From assembly GCF_014489575.1 (NCBI RefSeq), contig NZ_CP060789.1:248001-312000 (forward strand): DNA of 64,000 nt, in the 5' to 3' direction. The stretch comes from Tessaracoccus defluvii. Lineage in GTDB: Bacteria; Actinomycetota; Actinomycetes; Propionibacteriales; Propionibacteriaceae. This document shows, in pieces, positions 37,963 to 47,533 of the stretch. Position 1 is the first letter of the stretch; each line of letters starts with the position of its first letter. A program made the position numbers and the translations under genes. The notes below the pieces were generated by a model. That model ran no database searches and had not been told where the DNA came from. It saw only the letters and a list, made by a program, of their open reading frames with translations.

Positions 37963-39660
37963 CTACCCTGCCGCGTCCATCCCCGTGAGCCACTCGCGCA
38001 GCACGCTCGTGGCGCGCACGTCGTCCTCGTTGTACTCGAGGACCCGGGTGCGGGCGGCCTCACGCTCGGCGGGTGTGGCGCCGTCGACCGCCTGGTTGAA
38101 CCAGGTGCGCGAGGCGAGCCCGCCCGGCTCCTCGTCACGCCAGGCGAAGCCGGCGCCGCGGGTGGCGACGACCTTGAGCCCGAGCCCGTCGACGCCGACG
38201 AAGTTGTCGCGCACGTAGCTGAAGAGGTCGACGAAGTGCCCGCGGATCAGGTCGCAGGCGGCCAGCAGGGCGGGGTGCCCCGTGCGGTCGGCCAGGCGCC
38301 GCAGGTGCACCGTCTCGTAGTCGCTGTAGTGGAACACCAGCGTCTCCGGGTGGCGCGTCGTCAGGTCGAGCAGCCACTCGGCGAACCGGACGGCGAGGTC
38401 GGTCTCGTCTGCTGGCGTGAGGTGTTCGAAGCTCGAGAAGTCCACGAAGCGGGTGCCGGCGGCGTCGTGCAGCAGCGCGCCCCACAGGTAGACGCAGCCG
38501 TCATCGGCCGTCTCGATGTCGAGGTCGACCTCCACCGCGGAGCGGGGCACACCGATCGGGTCGACGCTCACGCGCTCCAAGTCGACGCCGTTCGCCAGCA
38601 TCCTGGCCCGGCGGGCGGCCTGCCTGAGCCGCGCCTCCGAGCGGTCCCGGTGGCCGGTCAGCGGCAGATAGTCGGGGAGGATCGCGTCGATGTCGGCCTC
38701 GGCCAGTTCCGCCACCGTCGAAATGCCGAGCCCGAGCAGCGTCTGCAACTCCCGGACGTCCAGGGGGGCCTTGGAGATCCGCAGCGACAGGTCATCGTCG
38801 TCGATCAGGGGCCGGCAGACCGACCACCAGGAGCACCACTCGCATTCCTTCACGCGGATGGGGCGGACGGCGGGAGGCGGGTCGTCGACGCCGGTGCGGA
38901 CCATGGCCGTCTCTGCCACGTGGACGCGGAAGCGGTGCTCGTGCTCGTAGCGTTCCAGGGGCGAGCGCAGCTTGTGGCCCGCGGAGCGTGAGTAGGTCCG
39001 GATGAACTTCTCCGTCAGATCGACCCAGGTCAGGGTCGGGGACCCGTCGCGGGAGCGGTCGTCGCCCACCACCGCGACGATGAGGCGCCCGGAGGCGAAC
39101 CCGCAGGTCTCGAGCAGCTTCCAGTGGTGGGCGAGCTCGAGCAGGACGCCCTCCCGGTAGGTGCGGTAGCGGGCGTCGGGCAGGACGGAGAGTTCGCCGG
39201 GGCGGGTCAGCGACGACGTGGACAGCGTGTCCGCGCCGAGTTGCTTCTCCCTGACCCGGTAGGGCTTGATCTGGCACGGCCAGTATCCGGGGCCTCCGCC
39301 GGGGGAGTCGTCGCCGCGGATCAGCGCGTCGGGCTGGCCGATGCGGTGCCCCTCCCTGTCCTCGGGCAGCGTGCCGCCGACGATGAGGGGAGCGCCCCGG
39401 TGCATGGCCTCGAGGGTCGCCGTCACGCGGGCCTCGCGGGGAGTCCCCGCGAGCCGGTGTCCGCGCAGATCGACGGCGTCGGGTTGCGCCGCGAGCATGC
39501 GTGTGAGCGCCTCGTTGCGGAAGTCGGAGCCTCCCTGGAAGGAATCGTGCAGCGACTCGTCCAGGGGGACCTCGGGCTGCGCCTGCGTCGGATCGAACGT
39601 GTGGAGCGTCTTGACCGGGCAGCTCCTGGCCGCGTACGGGTCCAGGACGAACCCGGTCAT
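37963..39660 (-). CDS. TM0106-family RecB-like nuclease with a predicted iron-sulfur cluster
   Basis: ATG 39660; 565 residues, intact. An N-terminal PD-(D/E)XK-like domain (GQPDALIRGD, WPCQIKPYRVREKQ) is followed by helix-hairpin-helix-like repeats and a C-terminal RNase H-like/DEDD exonuclease domain (VEVDLDIETADDG through VLEYNEDDVRAT). Four cysteines, SCPVKT near the N-terminus and CEWCSWWSVC near residue 290, are placed as in Cas4/AddB-type [4Fe-4S] nucleases. It probably processes DNA ends. It is convergent with menD and one base from menG; no CRISPR is present. Confidence 0.82.
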   Translation of the reverse strand: MTGFVLDPYAARSCPVKTLHTFDPTQAQPEVPLDESLHDSFQGGSDFRNEALTRMLAAQPDAVDLRGHRLAGTPREARVTATLEAMHRGAPLIVGGTLPEDREGHRIGQPDALIRGDDSPGGGPGYWPCQIKPYRVREKQLGADTLSTSSLTRPGELSVLPDARYRTYREGVLLELAHHWKLLETCGFASGRLIVAVVGDDRSRDGSPTLTWVDLTEKFIRTYSRSAGHKLRSPLERYEHEHRFRVHVAETAMVRTGVDDPPPAVRPIRVKECEWCSWWSVCRPLIDDDDLSLRISKAPLDVRELQTLLGLGISTVAELAEADIDAILPDYLPLTGHRDRSEARLRQAARRARMLANGVDLERVSVDPIGVPRSAVEVDLDIETADDGCVYLWGALLHDAAGTRFVDFSSFEHLTPADETDLAVRFAEWLLDLTTRHPETLVFHYSDYETVHLRRLADRTGHPALLAACDLIRGHFVDLFSYVRDNFVGVDGLGLKVVATRGAGFAWRDEEPGGLASRTWFNQAVDGATPAEREAARTRVLEYNEDDVRATSVLREWLTGMDAAG

Positions 39661-40356
39661 CTAGGCCTTCCAGCCGCGGTGCAGGGCGACGATGCCGCCC
39701 GCGTGATCCTGCCACTCGACGTCGGTCCACCCCGCCTCGGACAGCATGGCGGCCAGGCCCTGCTGATCGGGCCAGGCCAGGATGGACTCGGCCAGGTACC
39801 CGTACGCGACGGGGTTGCTCGACAGCTTCGCGATCCGCGGCAGCGCCGCCACCAGGTAGTCGGTGTAGATGTGGCGGAAGAGCCGGTTCGTGGGGGTGGA
39901 GAACTCGGCGATCACCACGCGTCCGCCGGGCTTCGTCACGCGTTGCATCTCCCGCAGCGCCACCATCGTCTGCTCGACGTTGCGCAGCCCGTACGAGATC
40001 GTCACCGCGTCGAAGGTGTCGTCGGGGAAGGGGAGGGACAGGGCGTCCGCCGCCACGAAGTCGAGATCGGGCTGCTGGCGTCGGCCCTGCGCGAGCATGC
40101 CCAGCGAGATGTCGCCGGCTGCCACGTACGCACCGGAGGCGGCCAGCGCCGCCGAACTGGTGCCGGTGCCCGCGGCGAGGTCGAGGATCCGTTGCCCGGG
40201 GCGCGGCGCGACCGCCGCGACGGTGGCGCGCCGCCACCGGTACACCTGGCCGAGGCTGAGCACGGTGTTGAACAGGTCGTAGCGTCGGGCGACGCCGTCG
40301 AACATGGCCGCCACATCGGCGCGCTGCTTGTCGAGACCTGCCCTCTGGTTCTGCAT
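39661..40356 (-). CDS. menG: Demethylmenaquinone methyltransferase (MenG/UbiE)
   Basis: ATG 40356; 231 residues. The UbiE signature [18 protein letters not shown] is followed by the AdoMet motif [37 protein letters not shown] and [14 protein letters not shown]. It adds the methyl group in the last core step of menaquinone synthesis. The stop abuts the nuclease gene start, so the two may be cotranscribed. Confidence 0.96.
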   Translation of the reverse strand: MQNQRAGLDKQRADVAAMFDGVARRYDLFNTVLSLGQVYRWRRATVAAVAPRPGQRILDLAAGTGTSSAALAASGAYVAAGDISLGMLAQGRRQQPDLDFVAADALSLPFPDDTFDAVTISYGLRNVEQTMVALREMQRVTKPGGRVVIAEFSTPTNRLFRHIYTDYLVAALPRIAKLSSNPVAYGYLAESILAWPDQQGLAAMLSEAGWTDVEWQDHAGGIVALHRGWKA

Positions 40357-40441
40357 TGGGTCAGCCTAGCGGCCGGGACCGACGACCGCCCGACGGCTCC
40401 TGCCGCGGCCCGATGGTCACGGGCTTGCGCCATAGGAGACA

Positions 40442-41086
40442 ATGGGGCGCGTGGCTAAAAGAGAAGTCGTGCTCCAGGTGGACAAGCTGAAGAAGGGCTA
40501 CGGCCCCGTGACCATCGTGGAGGGTTTCTCCATGAAGGTCCACGCGGGTGAGGCGGTGGCATTGACCGGGCGCAACGGCGCCGGAAAGTCGACGGTGCTG
40601 CGGTGCCTCGTCGGCGCCGACCGGCCCGAGGAGGGCACGGTCACCGTCGGCGGCGTCAAGGTCACCGAGACGAACCCCGCCATCCGCCGCGACGTGGCCA
40701 CCGTCATCGACGACCTCGACTTCTTCCCCGACCTCAGCGTCGTGGAGCACCTGGACCTCCTGGCCAGGGCCCACGGCCTGCACGACCCCGACGACCTCGT
40801 CGACGAGGTGCTCGAGGAGGTCCAGCTCGTGGCCCAGGCCGGCCAGCTGCCCGCGACGCTCTCGTCCGGTCAGCGGCGCCGCCTCGCCCTGGCCACCGCC
40901 TTCGTCCGCCCCCGTCGCCTGCTCGTGCTCGACGAGCCGGAGCAGCGCCTCGACGTCGAGGGCGTCGAGTGGCTCGGCCGGCGGCTGAAGTCCGACCTCG
41001 AAGGCGGCCTCGCGATCGTCCTCGCCAGCCACGAGCCGCGCCTGCTCGAGGCGATCGGGGCGCGCGAGATCCGGCTGGGCGCCTGA
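40442..41086 (+). CDS. ABC transporter ATP-binding protein
   Basis: ATG 40442 has TAGGAG only a few bases upstream; GTG 40451 is an alternative start. The protein has 214 residues: Walker A GRNGAGKST, signature LSSGQRRRLALA, Walker B LLVLDEPEQ, H-loop ASHEPR. It powers the membrane partner encoded immediately after it. The direction of transport and substrate are unknown. Confidence 0.92.
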   Translation: MGRVAKREVVLQVDKLKKGYGPVTIVEGFSMKVHAGEAVALTGRNGAGKSTVLRCLVGADRPEEGTVTVGGVKVTETNPAIRRDVATVIDDLDFFPDLSVVEHLDLLARAHGLHDPDDLVDEVLEEVQLVAQAGQLPATLSSGQRRRLALATAFVRPRRLLVLDEPEQRLDVEGVEWLGRRLKSDLEGGLAIVLASHEPRLLEAIGAREIRLGA

Positions 41087-42720
41087 TGAGCGTCACCGAC
41101 CCGAGGTTCCTCGACGTCGGCGTCGTCGACGAGAAGCAGCTCAAGCTGCTGATGCGGGACTGGCGCCGGGGACGTGCCGACCGCAACGTCTGGCAGGCGC
41201 TGTCCGACGGCTACGTCATGGTCTTCTCCATCGTGCTCGTCGGCGCGATGGTCATCTCGTCGATCGTCCGCGCCCAGCAGGTCGTGGCGGTCTGCGATAC
41301 CGACGGCTGCGTCGCGGCCCGCGGCCTGCTGCCGTGGGCCTCCGTGGCCGGCCTGCTGGCCTTCACCCTCGTCCTCTCCCGCATGTTCGGGCCGATCGTC
41401 GCGTCGGCGGCCGAGGGCTTCTGGCTCATGGACGCCGACACCGACCGGCGCAAGCTGCTCGCCGGCCGCCTCTTCGGCGCCATCGGCGTCACCGTCGTCG
41501 TCGGCGCCCTCGCCGGCGCCCTCGTCGCGGCGCTGACCGGCTCGTCGCTGGCCCACGTCGGCATCTGGGCCCTCGCCGGTGGCCTCGGCGCGGCCGGGCT
41601 CGTCGCCTTCGCCGCGGCAGAGCAGGGCCTCGACCGGACCTGGGTGGTCACCGTAGTCCAGTCCGTCCTCGCCGTCGTCGCGCTCGGCACCCTGGTGCTG
41701 CTCGTGGCCGGTGCCGCCGGCTGGGTCAACCTGAGCCAGGTCAGCACGCTGGCCGTCGAGCTCGCCCTCATCATCGCCGGCGTCGGCCTGCTGCTCATGA
41801 TCGGCGCCGGCCTCCTCGCCTACCGCCGACTGCGCAACGTGCGCCGGCAGCGCCTGACCTCCGGAGGATCGCTCCTCAGCGGCCTGCAGGGTGCGGCCTT
41901 CGCCCTCGAGTTCGCCCTGATCCGCGACATCCTCGTCGAGGCGCGGGCCCGCAGGAAGGGCCATGTGCGCCCGACCAGGGGCTCCGGCTCCGGCACCACC
42001 GCGCTGGTCCTGCGTGACGTGCAGCGGCTGTGGCGACAGCCTGTGTCGCTGCTGCTGCTCGCGGGCACCGTCATCGTGCCGTATGCCGTGCAGGCACTCG
42101 GGCTGGCCAGCCTGAACCCGCCCATCTCGGCGCTCGTGCTGATGACGGCGCTGATCCCGTTCATGAACTCGCTACGGGTGCTGACCCGCACCAAGGGCCT
42201 CCAGCGCTGCTTCCCGTTCGACCCCAGCCAGATCAAGACGGCGGCCATGGTCGTTCCCGCGATCCTGGCGCTGCTGTGGACCGTGCTGACGGTCCCCGCC
42301 TTCATGGGGCTGGCGGGCGGCGTCGCCGCCTCCGTCACCGATGCGCTGTCAGCGGCCCTCGTCACCGGCATCGCCGGGCTGCTCGCCGCCGTGCGGTGGG
42401 TCTCGGCGAAGCCCGCTGACTACTCGGGCCCCATCGTCGCCACCGGCTTCGGTGCGATGCCTCCCGGCCTGATGTTCTCGCTGCTGCGCGGCTTCGACAT
42501 CGTCGCGCTCGTCACGCTGCCGATCGTGTTCGGCTGGAGCGCGTGGATCTCGCTGGTGATCGCGCTCATCGCCTTCTTCATCCTGCGCTCCGGCATGGAC
42601 AAGGACTCGCTGATGGAACAGCAGGAGGAGCAGAAGAAGCTCCTCGGGGAGGAGAAGGCCCGTCGTCAGGGGCTGTCCACCGGCAACAAGCAGAAGATCC
42701 AGGTGCAGCGGAAGCGCTGA
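41086..42720 (+). CDS. Large membrane protein, probable ABC exporter permease (DUF6297-like)
   Basis: ATG 41086 overlaps the ATPase stop by one base. The protein has 544 residues with ten to twelve predicted membrane segments in two halves, separated by a basic loop near residue 300 (RARRKGHVRPTRG). A soluble charged tail (EQQEEQKKLLGEEKARRQ) ends it. It resembles the actinobacterial DUF6297 family that accompanies a small ATPase. The cargo is unknown. The frame is intact and it is convergent with menF. Confidence 0.75.
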   Translation: MSVTDPRFLDVGVVDEKQLKLLMRDWRRGRADRNVWQALSDGYVMVFSIVLVGAMVISSIVRAQQVVAVCDTDGCVAARGLLPWASVAGLLAFTLVLSRMFGPIVASAAEGFWLMDADTDRRKLLAGRLFGAIGVTVVVGALAGALVAALTGSSLAHVGIWALAGGLGAAGLVAFAAAEQGLDRTWVVTVVQSVLAVVALGTLVLLVAGAAGWVNLSQVSTLAVELALIIAGVGLLLMIGAGLLAYRRLRNVRRQRLTSGGSLLSGLQGAAFALEFALIRDILVEARARRKGHVRPTRGSGSGTTALVLRDVQRLWRQPVSLLLLAGTVIVPYAVQALGLASLNPPISALVLMTALIPFMNSLRVLTRTKGLQRCFPFDPSQIKTAAMVVPAILALLWTVLTVPAFMGLAGGVAASVTDALSAALVTGIAGLLAAVRWVSAKPADYSGPIVATGFGAMPPGLMFSLLRGFDIVALVTLPIVFGWSAWISLVIALIAFFILRSGMDKDSLMEQQEEQKKLLGEEKARRQGLSTGNKQKIQVQRKR

Positions 42721-42744
42721 CCTCGGCGCCCGCGGCCCGGCCGA

Positions 42745-44010
42745 TCAGGCCAGGCCGAGGGCCTGCATCATGGGCACGAACTTCGCTCCGGTCTCCGCCA
42801 GTTCGGCGGCCGGATCGGAGTCGGCGACGATGCCGGCGCCGGCGAACAGCTGGATCTCGTTCGGGGTGTCGGGGCGGACCTGTCCGCCCCGCAGCGCGAT
42901 GGCCCATTCGCCGTCGCCGTCCGTGTCCACCCAGCCGACAGGTCCGGCGTAGCGGCTCCGGTCGAGCGACTCGAGCTCGCCGATGATGTCGAGCGCCAGG
43001 TGCGTCGGGGTCCCGCAGACGGCGGCGCTCGGGTGCAGCGCGGCGGCCAGCAGCAGGGCGCTCGTGTCGTGGTTGACGACGCCGGTGATGTCGGTGGCCA
43101 GATGCATCACGTTGGGAAGGCGCAGCACGGAGGGGGACTCCGGAACGTTCATGGCCTTGCAGTACGGCTCCAGGGCCTTCGCGACGGATTCGACGGCGAA
43201 CTCGTGCTCGGCGATGTCCTTGCTGGAACGCGACAGTTCGGTCGCCAGGACCAGCGGATCGACGCCGTCGGTCTGCAGGCCGACGGTGCCGGCCAGGACG
43301 CGCGACGTCACGAGGCCGCCCTGCCGACGCACCAGGAGCTCCGGCGTGGCGCCGACCATCCCGTCGACCAGATAGGCCCACGTGGTGGGGTAGCCAGCCA
43401 GGAGTCGTGCATAGACGTGACGCAGGTCGATGGGGTCGTCGCAGGCGAGCCGCAGGTCGCGGGCGAGCACGACCTTGTCGACCTCGTCGCGACGGATCAG
43501 GGAGACGACATCGGCGACGATCCGCTCCCACTGGGGCCCGCTCATCGCGCCGCCGAGTTCGCGGATGCCGACGGGGGAGCGGAGCGCCTCACCCCGCGCA
43601 GGCAAGGCTGCGGAGCCGCGGGCGTCGCCCAGCCGGGTCATCCAGCAGATGTCGCCGCGGCGCCCGATGATGACCTCGGGCACGATCAGCACCGAGTGTT
43701 CCTCGGAACGGTCGGGGTCGAAGGTGAAGGAACCGACGGCGAGCGGGCCCGTGCCGAACTCGCCGGGCATCTCCGAGTCGTGGTCGATCTGGTTCGAGAT
43801 CTCCTCCCACCACACGTCGGCGGCATCGAGGGTGTCCGTTTCGAAGCGGGCGGCCTGGCCGAGGGCGACGAAGCCCTCCCCGCGGCGGAGGAACGCGCAG
43901 TTGGTCCCCGTGTCGGGGAGGTACTGCTCGAGCGGTCCGGGGTCGGGGATGGCGACCGTCGTGGCGCGCAGTCGAGCGCGGCCGAAGTCGAGGATCACCC
44001 TGGCGAGCAT
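42745..44010 (-). CDS. menF: Isochorismate synthase (MenF)
   Basis: ATG 44010; 421 residues, intact. It is a chorismate-binding enzyme: VVLARDLRL, VGATPELLVRR, LAGTVGLQTDG, KDIAEHEFAVESV and HPSAAVCGTPTH carry the active-site residues, and the C-terminal ELAETGAKFVPM is typical. It turns chorismate into isochorismate, the first step of the menaquinone branch. Salicylate synthase or siderophore isochorismate synthases are related, but the men neighbourhood favours MenF. Confidence 0.93.
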   Translation of the reverse strand: MLARVILDFGRARLRATTVAIPDPGPLEQYLPDTGTNCAFLRRGEGFVALGQAARFETDTLDAADVWWEEISNQIDHDSEMPGEFGTGPLAVGSFTFDPDRSEEHSVLIVPEVIIGRRGDICWMTRLGDARGSAALPARGEALRSPVGIRELGGAMSGPQWERIVADVVSLIRRDEVDKVVLARDLRLACDDPIDLRHVYARLLAGYPTTWAYLVDGMVGATPELLVRRQGGLVTSRVLAGTVGLQTDGVDPLVLATELSRSSKDIAEHEFAVESVAKALEPYCKAMNVPESPSVLRLPNVMHLATDITGVVNHDTSALLLAAALHPSAAVCGTPTHLALDIIGELESLDRSRYAGPVGWVDTDGDGEWAIALRGGQVRPDTPNEIQLFAGAGIVADSDPAAELAETGAKFVPMMQALGLA

Positions 44011-44103
44011 AGTCCCCGGCCGGGCACCCGGCTACTCGGGCGCAGGGTCCGCGGGAATCGCCGCTCGGGCCCGGCCGGCCCCGTCGTCTAGTTGACTGTG
44101 GCC

Positions 44104-45699
44104 ATGCGCGATCGTCCACGACTCGGGTGCCTGGTCCTCGCCCTGCTGCTCGTGTTCCTGAATCCGGCCCTGGCCAGGGCGGACGTCACCGTGGGCACAC
44201 GGATCGCCGACGCGTCGTTCCCCGCGGTGAGCCTGATCATCGACACCTGGAGCGTCAGCGCAGAGGTACCCGTCATGCAGCCGACCGCCACCTTCGCCGA
44301 CGACCTTGTCGATCAGATCAGCCGCCAGATCGACTCCGGGATCATCCCCGACACCGAGGAGGCGGCCGTACAGGCGATGGTCGACGCGATCGCCGACTCG
44401 CCCCGCCGCTTCTTCGAGGACTCCGGGCATCGACGCAGCACCCGGGCGGAGATCTCCGCCATCGGCACCGGCTGGATGGTCACCCCGGACGGCTACCTCG
44501 TCACGGCGGCGCACGTCGTCGACAAGTCGGACGAGGAACTGGCGGCCGGTGTGCGGGACACGGCCCTGCTGCAGTTCGCCGAGGAGGACATCGAACTGCT
44601 GGGCTCAGCGGGGGAGCGGGCCTCGAGCTGTCCGATGCGCAGAACCGGCAGCTCGCGGGAGGGCTGGTCTCGTTGTATGCGGCCACCATGGCGCTCAGCG
44701 ACATCGAGCACACCGTCGCGGTGCGGCTGTCGGAGGCGGCGGGCGGCGGGCAGAAGATCGGCAGGGAGGTTCCCGCCCAGGTCGTCGACAAGGGGAGGGC
44801 TTCCCGGGCCCGGACTGGGCCATCATCAAGATCGACATCGAGAACGCCCCCACCATCCCGCTCGGCGACGAGACCCGGATCGTGACGGGGGCGCCCCTCT
44901 ACATCGTGGGCTTCCCCGGTTCGCCGACGTTCTTCCAGGGCGCGTCCGTCGACTCGGTGAACCAGCCGACGATCACCGAGGGCTCCGTCACCTCCATCAA
45001 GTCGACCGAGGACGGCCTGCCGATCTTCCAGACCCAGGCGCCGGCGGCGGGCGGCAACTCGGGAGGGCCGGCCTTCAACGAGGACGGCGAGGCGGTCGGG
45101 GTGCTCGTGGCAGGCGCCCTCGATCCTCGGACCGGCGCTCCGCTCGACGGCCAGACGTGGGTGCTGCAGGGCGGCACCGTGAAGGAGGCGCTGGACCGGC
45201 ACGGCATCGTCGCCACCACGTCGGAGACGACGGAGGTCTACGCCGCCGGGTTGGAGCACTTCTACGCGGACCGGTTCTCCCAGGCCGTCGCGGAGTTCGT
45301 CCGCGTCAAGAGCCTGTTCCCGACGCACCCCTATGTCGACGCGATGATCGACCGCGCCGAGCGCGGCATCGCCGACGGCCGCGACGCGAGCCCCGCCCAG
45401 GGCGCGGCGGGGGAGTTCGACACCCGCACCATCCTGACGGTGGCCCTGGTGGTCCTCGTGGTGGCGATCCTCGTGCTTCTCGGCTGGGAGATCGTCCGCC
45501 GGTCCCGGGCGCGGCGCCGTCCCGGCCCGACGCCCCTGCCGGGGGGCCCGCCGCACCCGCAGTTTCCGCCGCCCCGGCAGGCACCGCAGGGCCCGCCTCC
45601 GCAGTCCCAGAGCACGCCGGCACGGCCACCAGGGCCGTATCCGCAGGGGCCGGGTCCCCGTGGACCAACCCGCCCGGCGGGCGCGGGAGCACACACTGA
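44104..45699 (+). CDS. Membrane-anchored trypsin-like serine protease
   Basis: ATG 44104 opens a signal peptide (LGCLVLALLLVFLNPALARA). The chymotrypsin-fold triad is visible: His in LVTAAHVVD, Asp in GPDWAIIKID, Ser in AGGNSGGPAF. A membrane helix (TILTVALVVLVVAILVLLGW) and a Pro/Gln/Gly-rich cytoplasmic tail follow. Frames break at G runs 44610-44614 and 44792-44795. A third break at C run 45656-45659 is likely: it gives the ending PPWTNPPGGRGSTH at TGA 45697-45699, whereas the unrepaired frame runs to 45811 with codons unlike this genome and into the menJ promoter. With three repairs the protein has 532 residues. It probably acts in surface protein quality control; its targets are unknown. 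Confidence 0.82.
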   Translation: MRDRPRLGCLVLALLLVFLNPALARADVTVGTRIADASFPAVSLIIDTWSVSAEVPVMQPTATFADDLVDQISRQIDSGIIPDTEEAAVQAMVDAIADSPRRFFEDSGHRRSTRAEISAIGTGWMVTPDGYLVTAAHVVDKSDEELAAGVRDTALLQFAEEDIELLGSAGERASSCPMRRTGSSREGWSRCMRPPWRSATSSTPSRCGCRRRRAAGRRSAGRFPPRSSTRGGLPGPGLGHHQDRHRERPHHPARRRDPDRDGGAPLHRGLPRFADVLPGRVRRLGEPADDHRGLRHLHQVDRGRPADLPDPGAGGGRQLGRAGLQRGRRGGRGARGRRPRSSDRRSARRPDVGAAGRHREGGAGPARHRRHHVGDDGGLRRRVGALLRGPVLPGRRGVRPRQEPVPDAPLCRRDDRPRRARHRRRPRREPRPGRGGGVRHPHHPDGGPGGPRGGDPRASRLGDRPPVPGAAPSRPDAPAGGPAAPAVSAAPAGTAGPASAVPEHAGTATRAVSAGAGSPWTNPPGGRGSTH

Positions 45700-45779
45700 C
45701 AGTATTTACGCAATGCTCAACGTGTCTAAATCACGCCTGGCGGGCCTTGTCAGGGCCATTTCGTCGAGTGACAACCCGG

Positions 45780-45809
45780 TTGGCTCAAAGGAGGGGCCAG
45801 CCCTAGACT
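45780..45809 (+). promoter_or_regulatory. Promoter of the menJ-nuoA-N operon
   Basis: TTGGCT (45780-45785) and TAGACT (45804-45809) are spaced by 18 bases, followed 37 bases later by the menJ start with AGGAG at 45836-45840. The flanking DNA is more AT-rich than the genes. No other promoter of this quality was seen before nuoN, so this may drive the whole run. Confidence 0.55.
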
Positions 45810-45846
45810 GACCCCGTAGTTCCCACCCTTCTTACAGGAGACGCGC

Positions 45847-47139
45847 ATGTCGTTCGCCAAGCCTCAGAGCGGGGCCGGGGCCACCATCGAATCCGACGTC
45901 ATCGTCGTGGGTGCTGGTCCTGCCGGTTCGACGACGGCGGCCTACCTTGCGCGGCACGGGCTTTCGGTGACGATGCTCGAGAAGTCCCACTTTCCACGCG
46001 AGAAGGTCTGCGGTGACGGGCTCACGCCCCGTGCCACGCGGCAGCTGACCCGGCTCGGCATCGACACCTCCGAGGCGAACGGCTGGCTCCACAACAAGGG
46101 GCTGCGCGTCTACGGCGGCCGCAAGGAGCCGTTCGAGCTGCTGTGGCCCGACCTGACCGACTTCCCGCCCTACGGCGTCGTCCGGCCCCGCGCCGACTTC
46201 GACGACATGCTCGCGAAGCACGCCGTCGCTGCGGGCGCCGAGCTGGTCCAGGGGGCCAACGTCGACGGCGCGATCCTCGACGACCGGACCGGCCGGATCA
46301 CGGGTGTCACCACGAAGGACGGACGCAGCTTCTCCGCGCCGCTGGTGGTGGCCGCCGACGGCAACTCGTCCCGCCTGTCCGTCTCGATGGGGCTCAACAA
46401 GCGCGCCGACCGCCCCATGGGCGTGGCGGTGCGCACCTACTACACGTCGCCGCGCACCAACGATGACTTCCTGGAGAGCTGGCTCGAGCTCTGGGACGGC
46501 GAGCCGCACAAGTCCACCCTGATGCCCGGCTACGGCTGGGTGTTCGGCATGGGCGACGGCACGTCGAACGTCGGGCTCGGCGTCCTGAACACCTCGAAGG
46601 GTTTCGGGCAGACCGATTACCGTGCTCTGCTGAAGCGCTGGCTGGACAACACTCCTGAGGAGTGGGGCTTCCGTGACGAGAACATGGTCGGCAAGGTCCA
46701 GGGGGCCGCGCTGCCGATGGCCTTCAACCGGCAGCCGCACTACGGCCGCGGGCTCGTGCTCGTCGGTGATGCCGGCGGCATGGTCAACCCCTTCAACGGA
46801 GAAGGCATCGCCTACGCGATGGAGGCAGCGGAGTACGCCGCCGAGGCCATCGCCGAGGCGAACTCCAGGGGATTCGGCACCCGTTCCGCCGAGAAGGCCA
46901 TGCAGGCCTACCCGGCCCGGCTCCGCGCCGAGCTGGGCGGCTACTACCGCCTCGGCACCATTTTCGTGAAGCTCATCGGGGATCCCCGCATCATGAAGCT
47001 CTGCACGACCTACGGGCTGCCGCGCAAGACGCTCATGCGTTTCGTGCTCAAGTTGCTCGCAAACCTCACCGATTCGCACGATGGTGATGCCATGGATCGC
47101 ATCATCAACGCGCTCTGCAGGGTCGCCCCGTCGGCCTGA
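45847..47139 (+). CDS. menJ: Geranylgeranyl-reductase family flavoprotein, probable menaquinone reductase (MenJ)
   Basis: ATG 45847; 430 residues, intact. The FAD-binding motif VIVVGAGPAGSTTAAYLA is followed by FPREKVCGDGLTP, PRADFDDMLAKHA, and LVGDAGGMVNPFNGEGIAYAM near the C-terminus. In mycobacteria MenJ saturates one isoprene unit of the menaquinone tail. The position directly before nuoA fits a role in making the partly saturated menaquinones common in actinobacteria. Specificity for menaquinone rather than another prenyl lipid is inferred. Confidence 0.88.
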   Translation: MSFAKPQSGAGATIESDVIVVGAGPAGSTTAAYLARHGLSVTMLEKSHFPREKVCGDGLTPRATRQLTRLGIDTSEANGWLHNKGLRVYGGRKEPFELLWPDLTDFPPYGVVRPRADFDDMLAKHAVAAGAELVQGANVDGAILDDRTGRITGVTTKDGRSFSAPLVVAADGNSSRLSVSMGLNKRADRPMGVAVRTYYTSPRTNDDFLESWLELWDGEPHKSTLMPGYGWVFGMGDGTSNVGLGVLNTSKGFGQTDYRALLKRWLDNTPEEWGFRDENMVGKVQGAALPMAFNRQPHYGRGLVLVGDAGGMVNPFNGEGIAYAMEAAEYAAEAIAEANSRGFGTRSAEKAMQAYPARLRAELGGYYRLGTIFVKLIGDPRIMKLCTTYGLPRKTLMRFVLKLLANLTDSHDGDAMDRIINALCRVAPSA

Positions 47140-47158
47140 CCGGAAGGATTGAACAAGG

Positions 47159-47518
47159 ATGAATCTCTACATCCCGATCGTGGGCATGGTGATCCTGGCG
47201 ACGGTGTTCGTCATGGTCTCCATGGCGCTCAGCACCGTCGTGGGTCCCGCCCGGTACAACCGCGCCAAGTACGACAGCTACGAGTGCGGCATTCAGCCGA
47301 CCCCGCAGCCGATCGGCGGCGGTCGCTTCCCGGTCAAGTACTACATCACCGCGATGATGTTCATCGTCTTCGACATCGAGGTCGTCTTCCTCCTGCCGTG
47401 GGCCGTCTCGCGTAACCAGCTCCCCACCTTCGCCATCGGCGCCATGGTGGTGTTCCTGGTCCTGTTCTTCATCCCCTATCTCTATGTCCTGCGCCGTCGC
47501 GGCCTCGACTGGGACTGA
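47159..47518 (+). CDS. nuoA: NADH-quinone oxidoreductase subunit A
   Basis: ATG 47159 with AAGGA just upstream; 119 residues and three membrane helices. The conserved loop YDSYECGIQPTPQPIGGGRFPVKYY contains the Cys near the quinone site, and FDIEVVFLLPWAV follows. It is a membrane-arm subunit next to the quinone channel of complex I, and the first gene of a 14-gene nuo run. Confidence 0.98.
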   Translation: MNLYIPIVGMVILATVFVMVSMALSTVVGPARYNRAKYDSYECGIQPTPQPIGGGRFPVKYYITAMMFIVFDIEVVFLLPWAVSRNQLPTFAIGAMVVFLVLFFIPYLYVLRRRGLDWD

Positions 47519-47533
47519 TCGGAGGCTCCTGAC

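Noticed and set aside
37963..39660. A cas4 gene marking a CRISPR system
   Set aside because: The protein is of the longer TM0106 type with an RNase H-like domain, and there are no repeats or other cas genes in the window.
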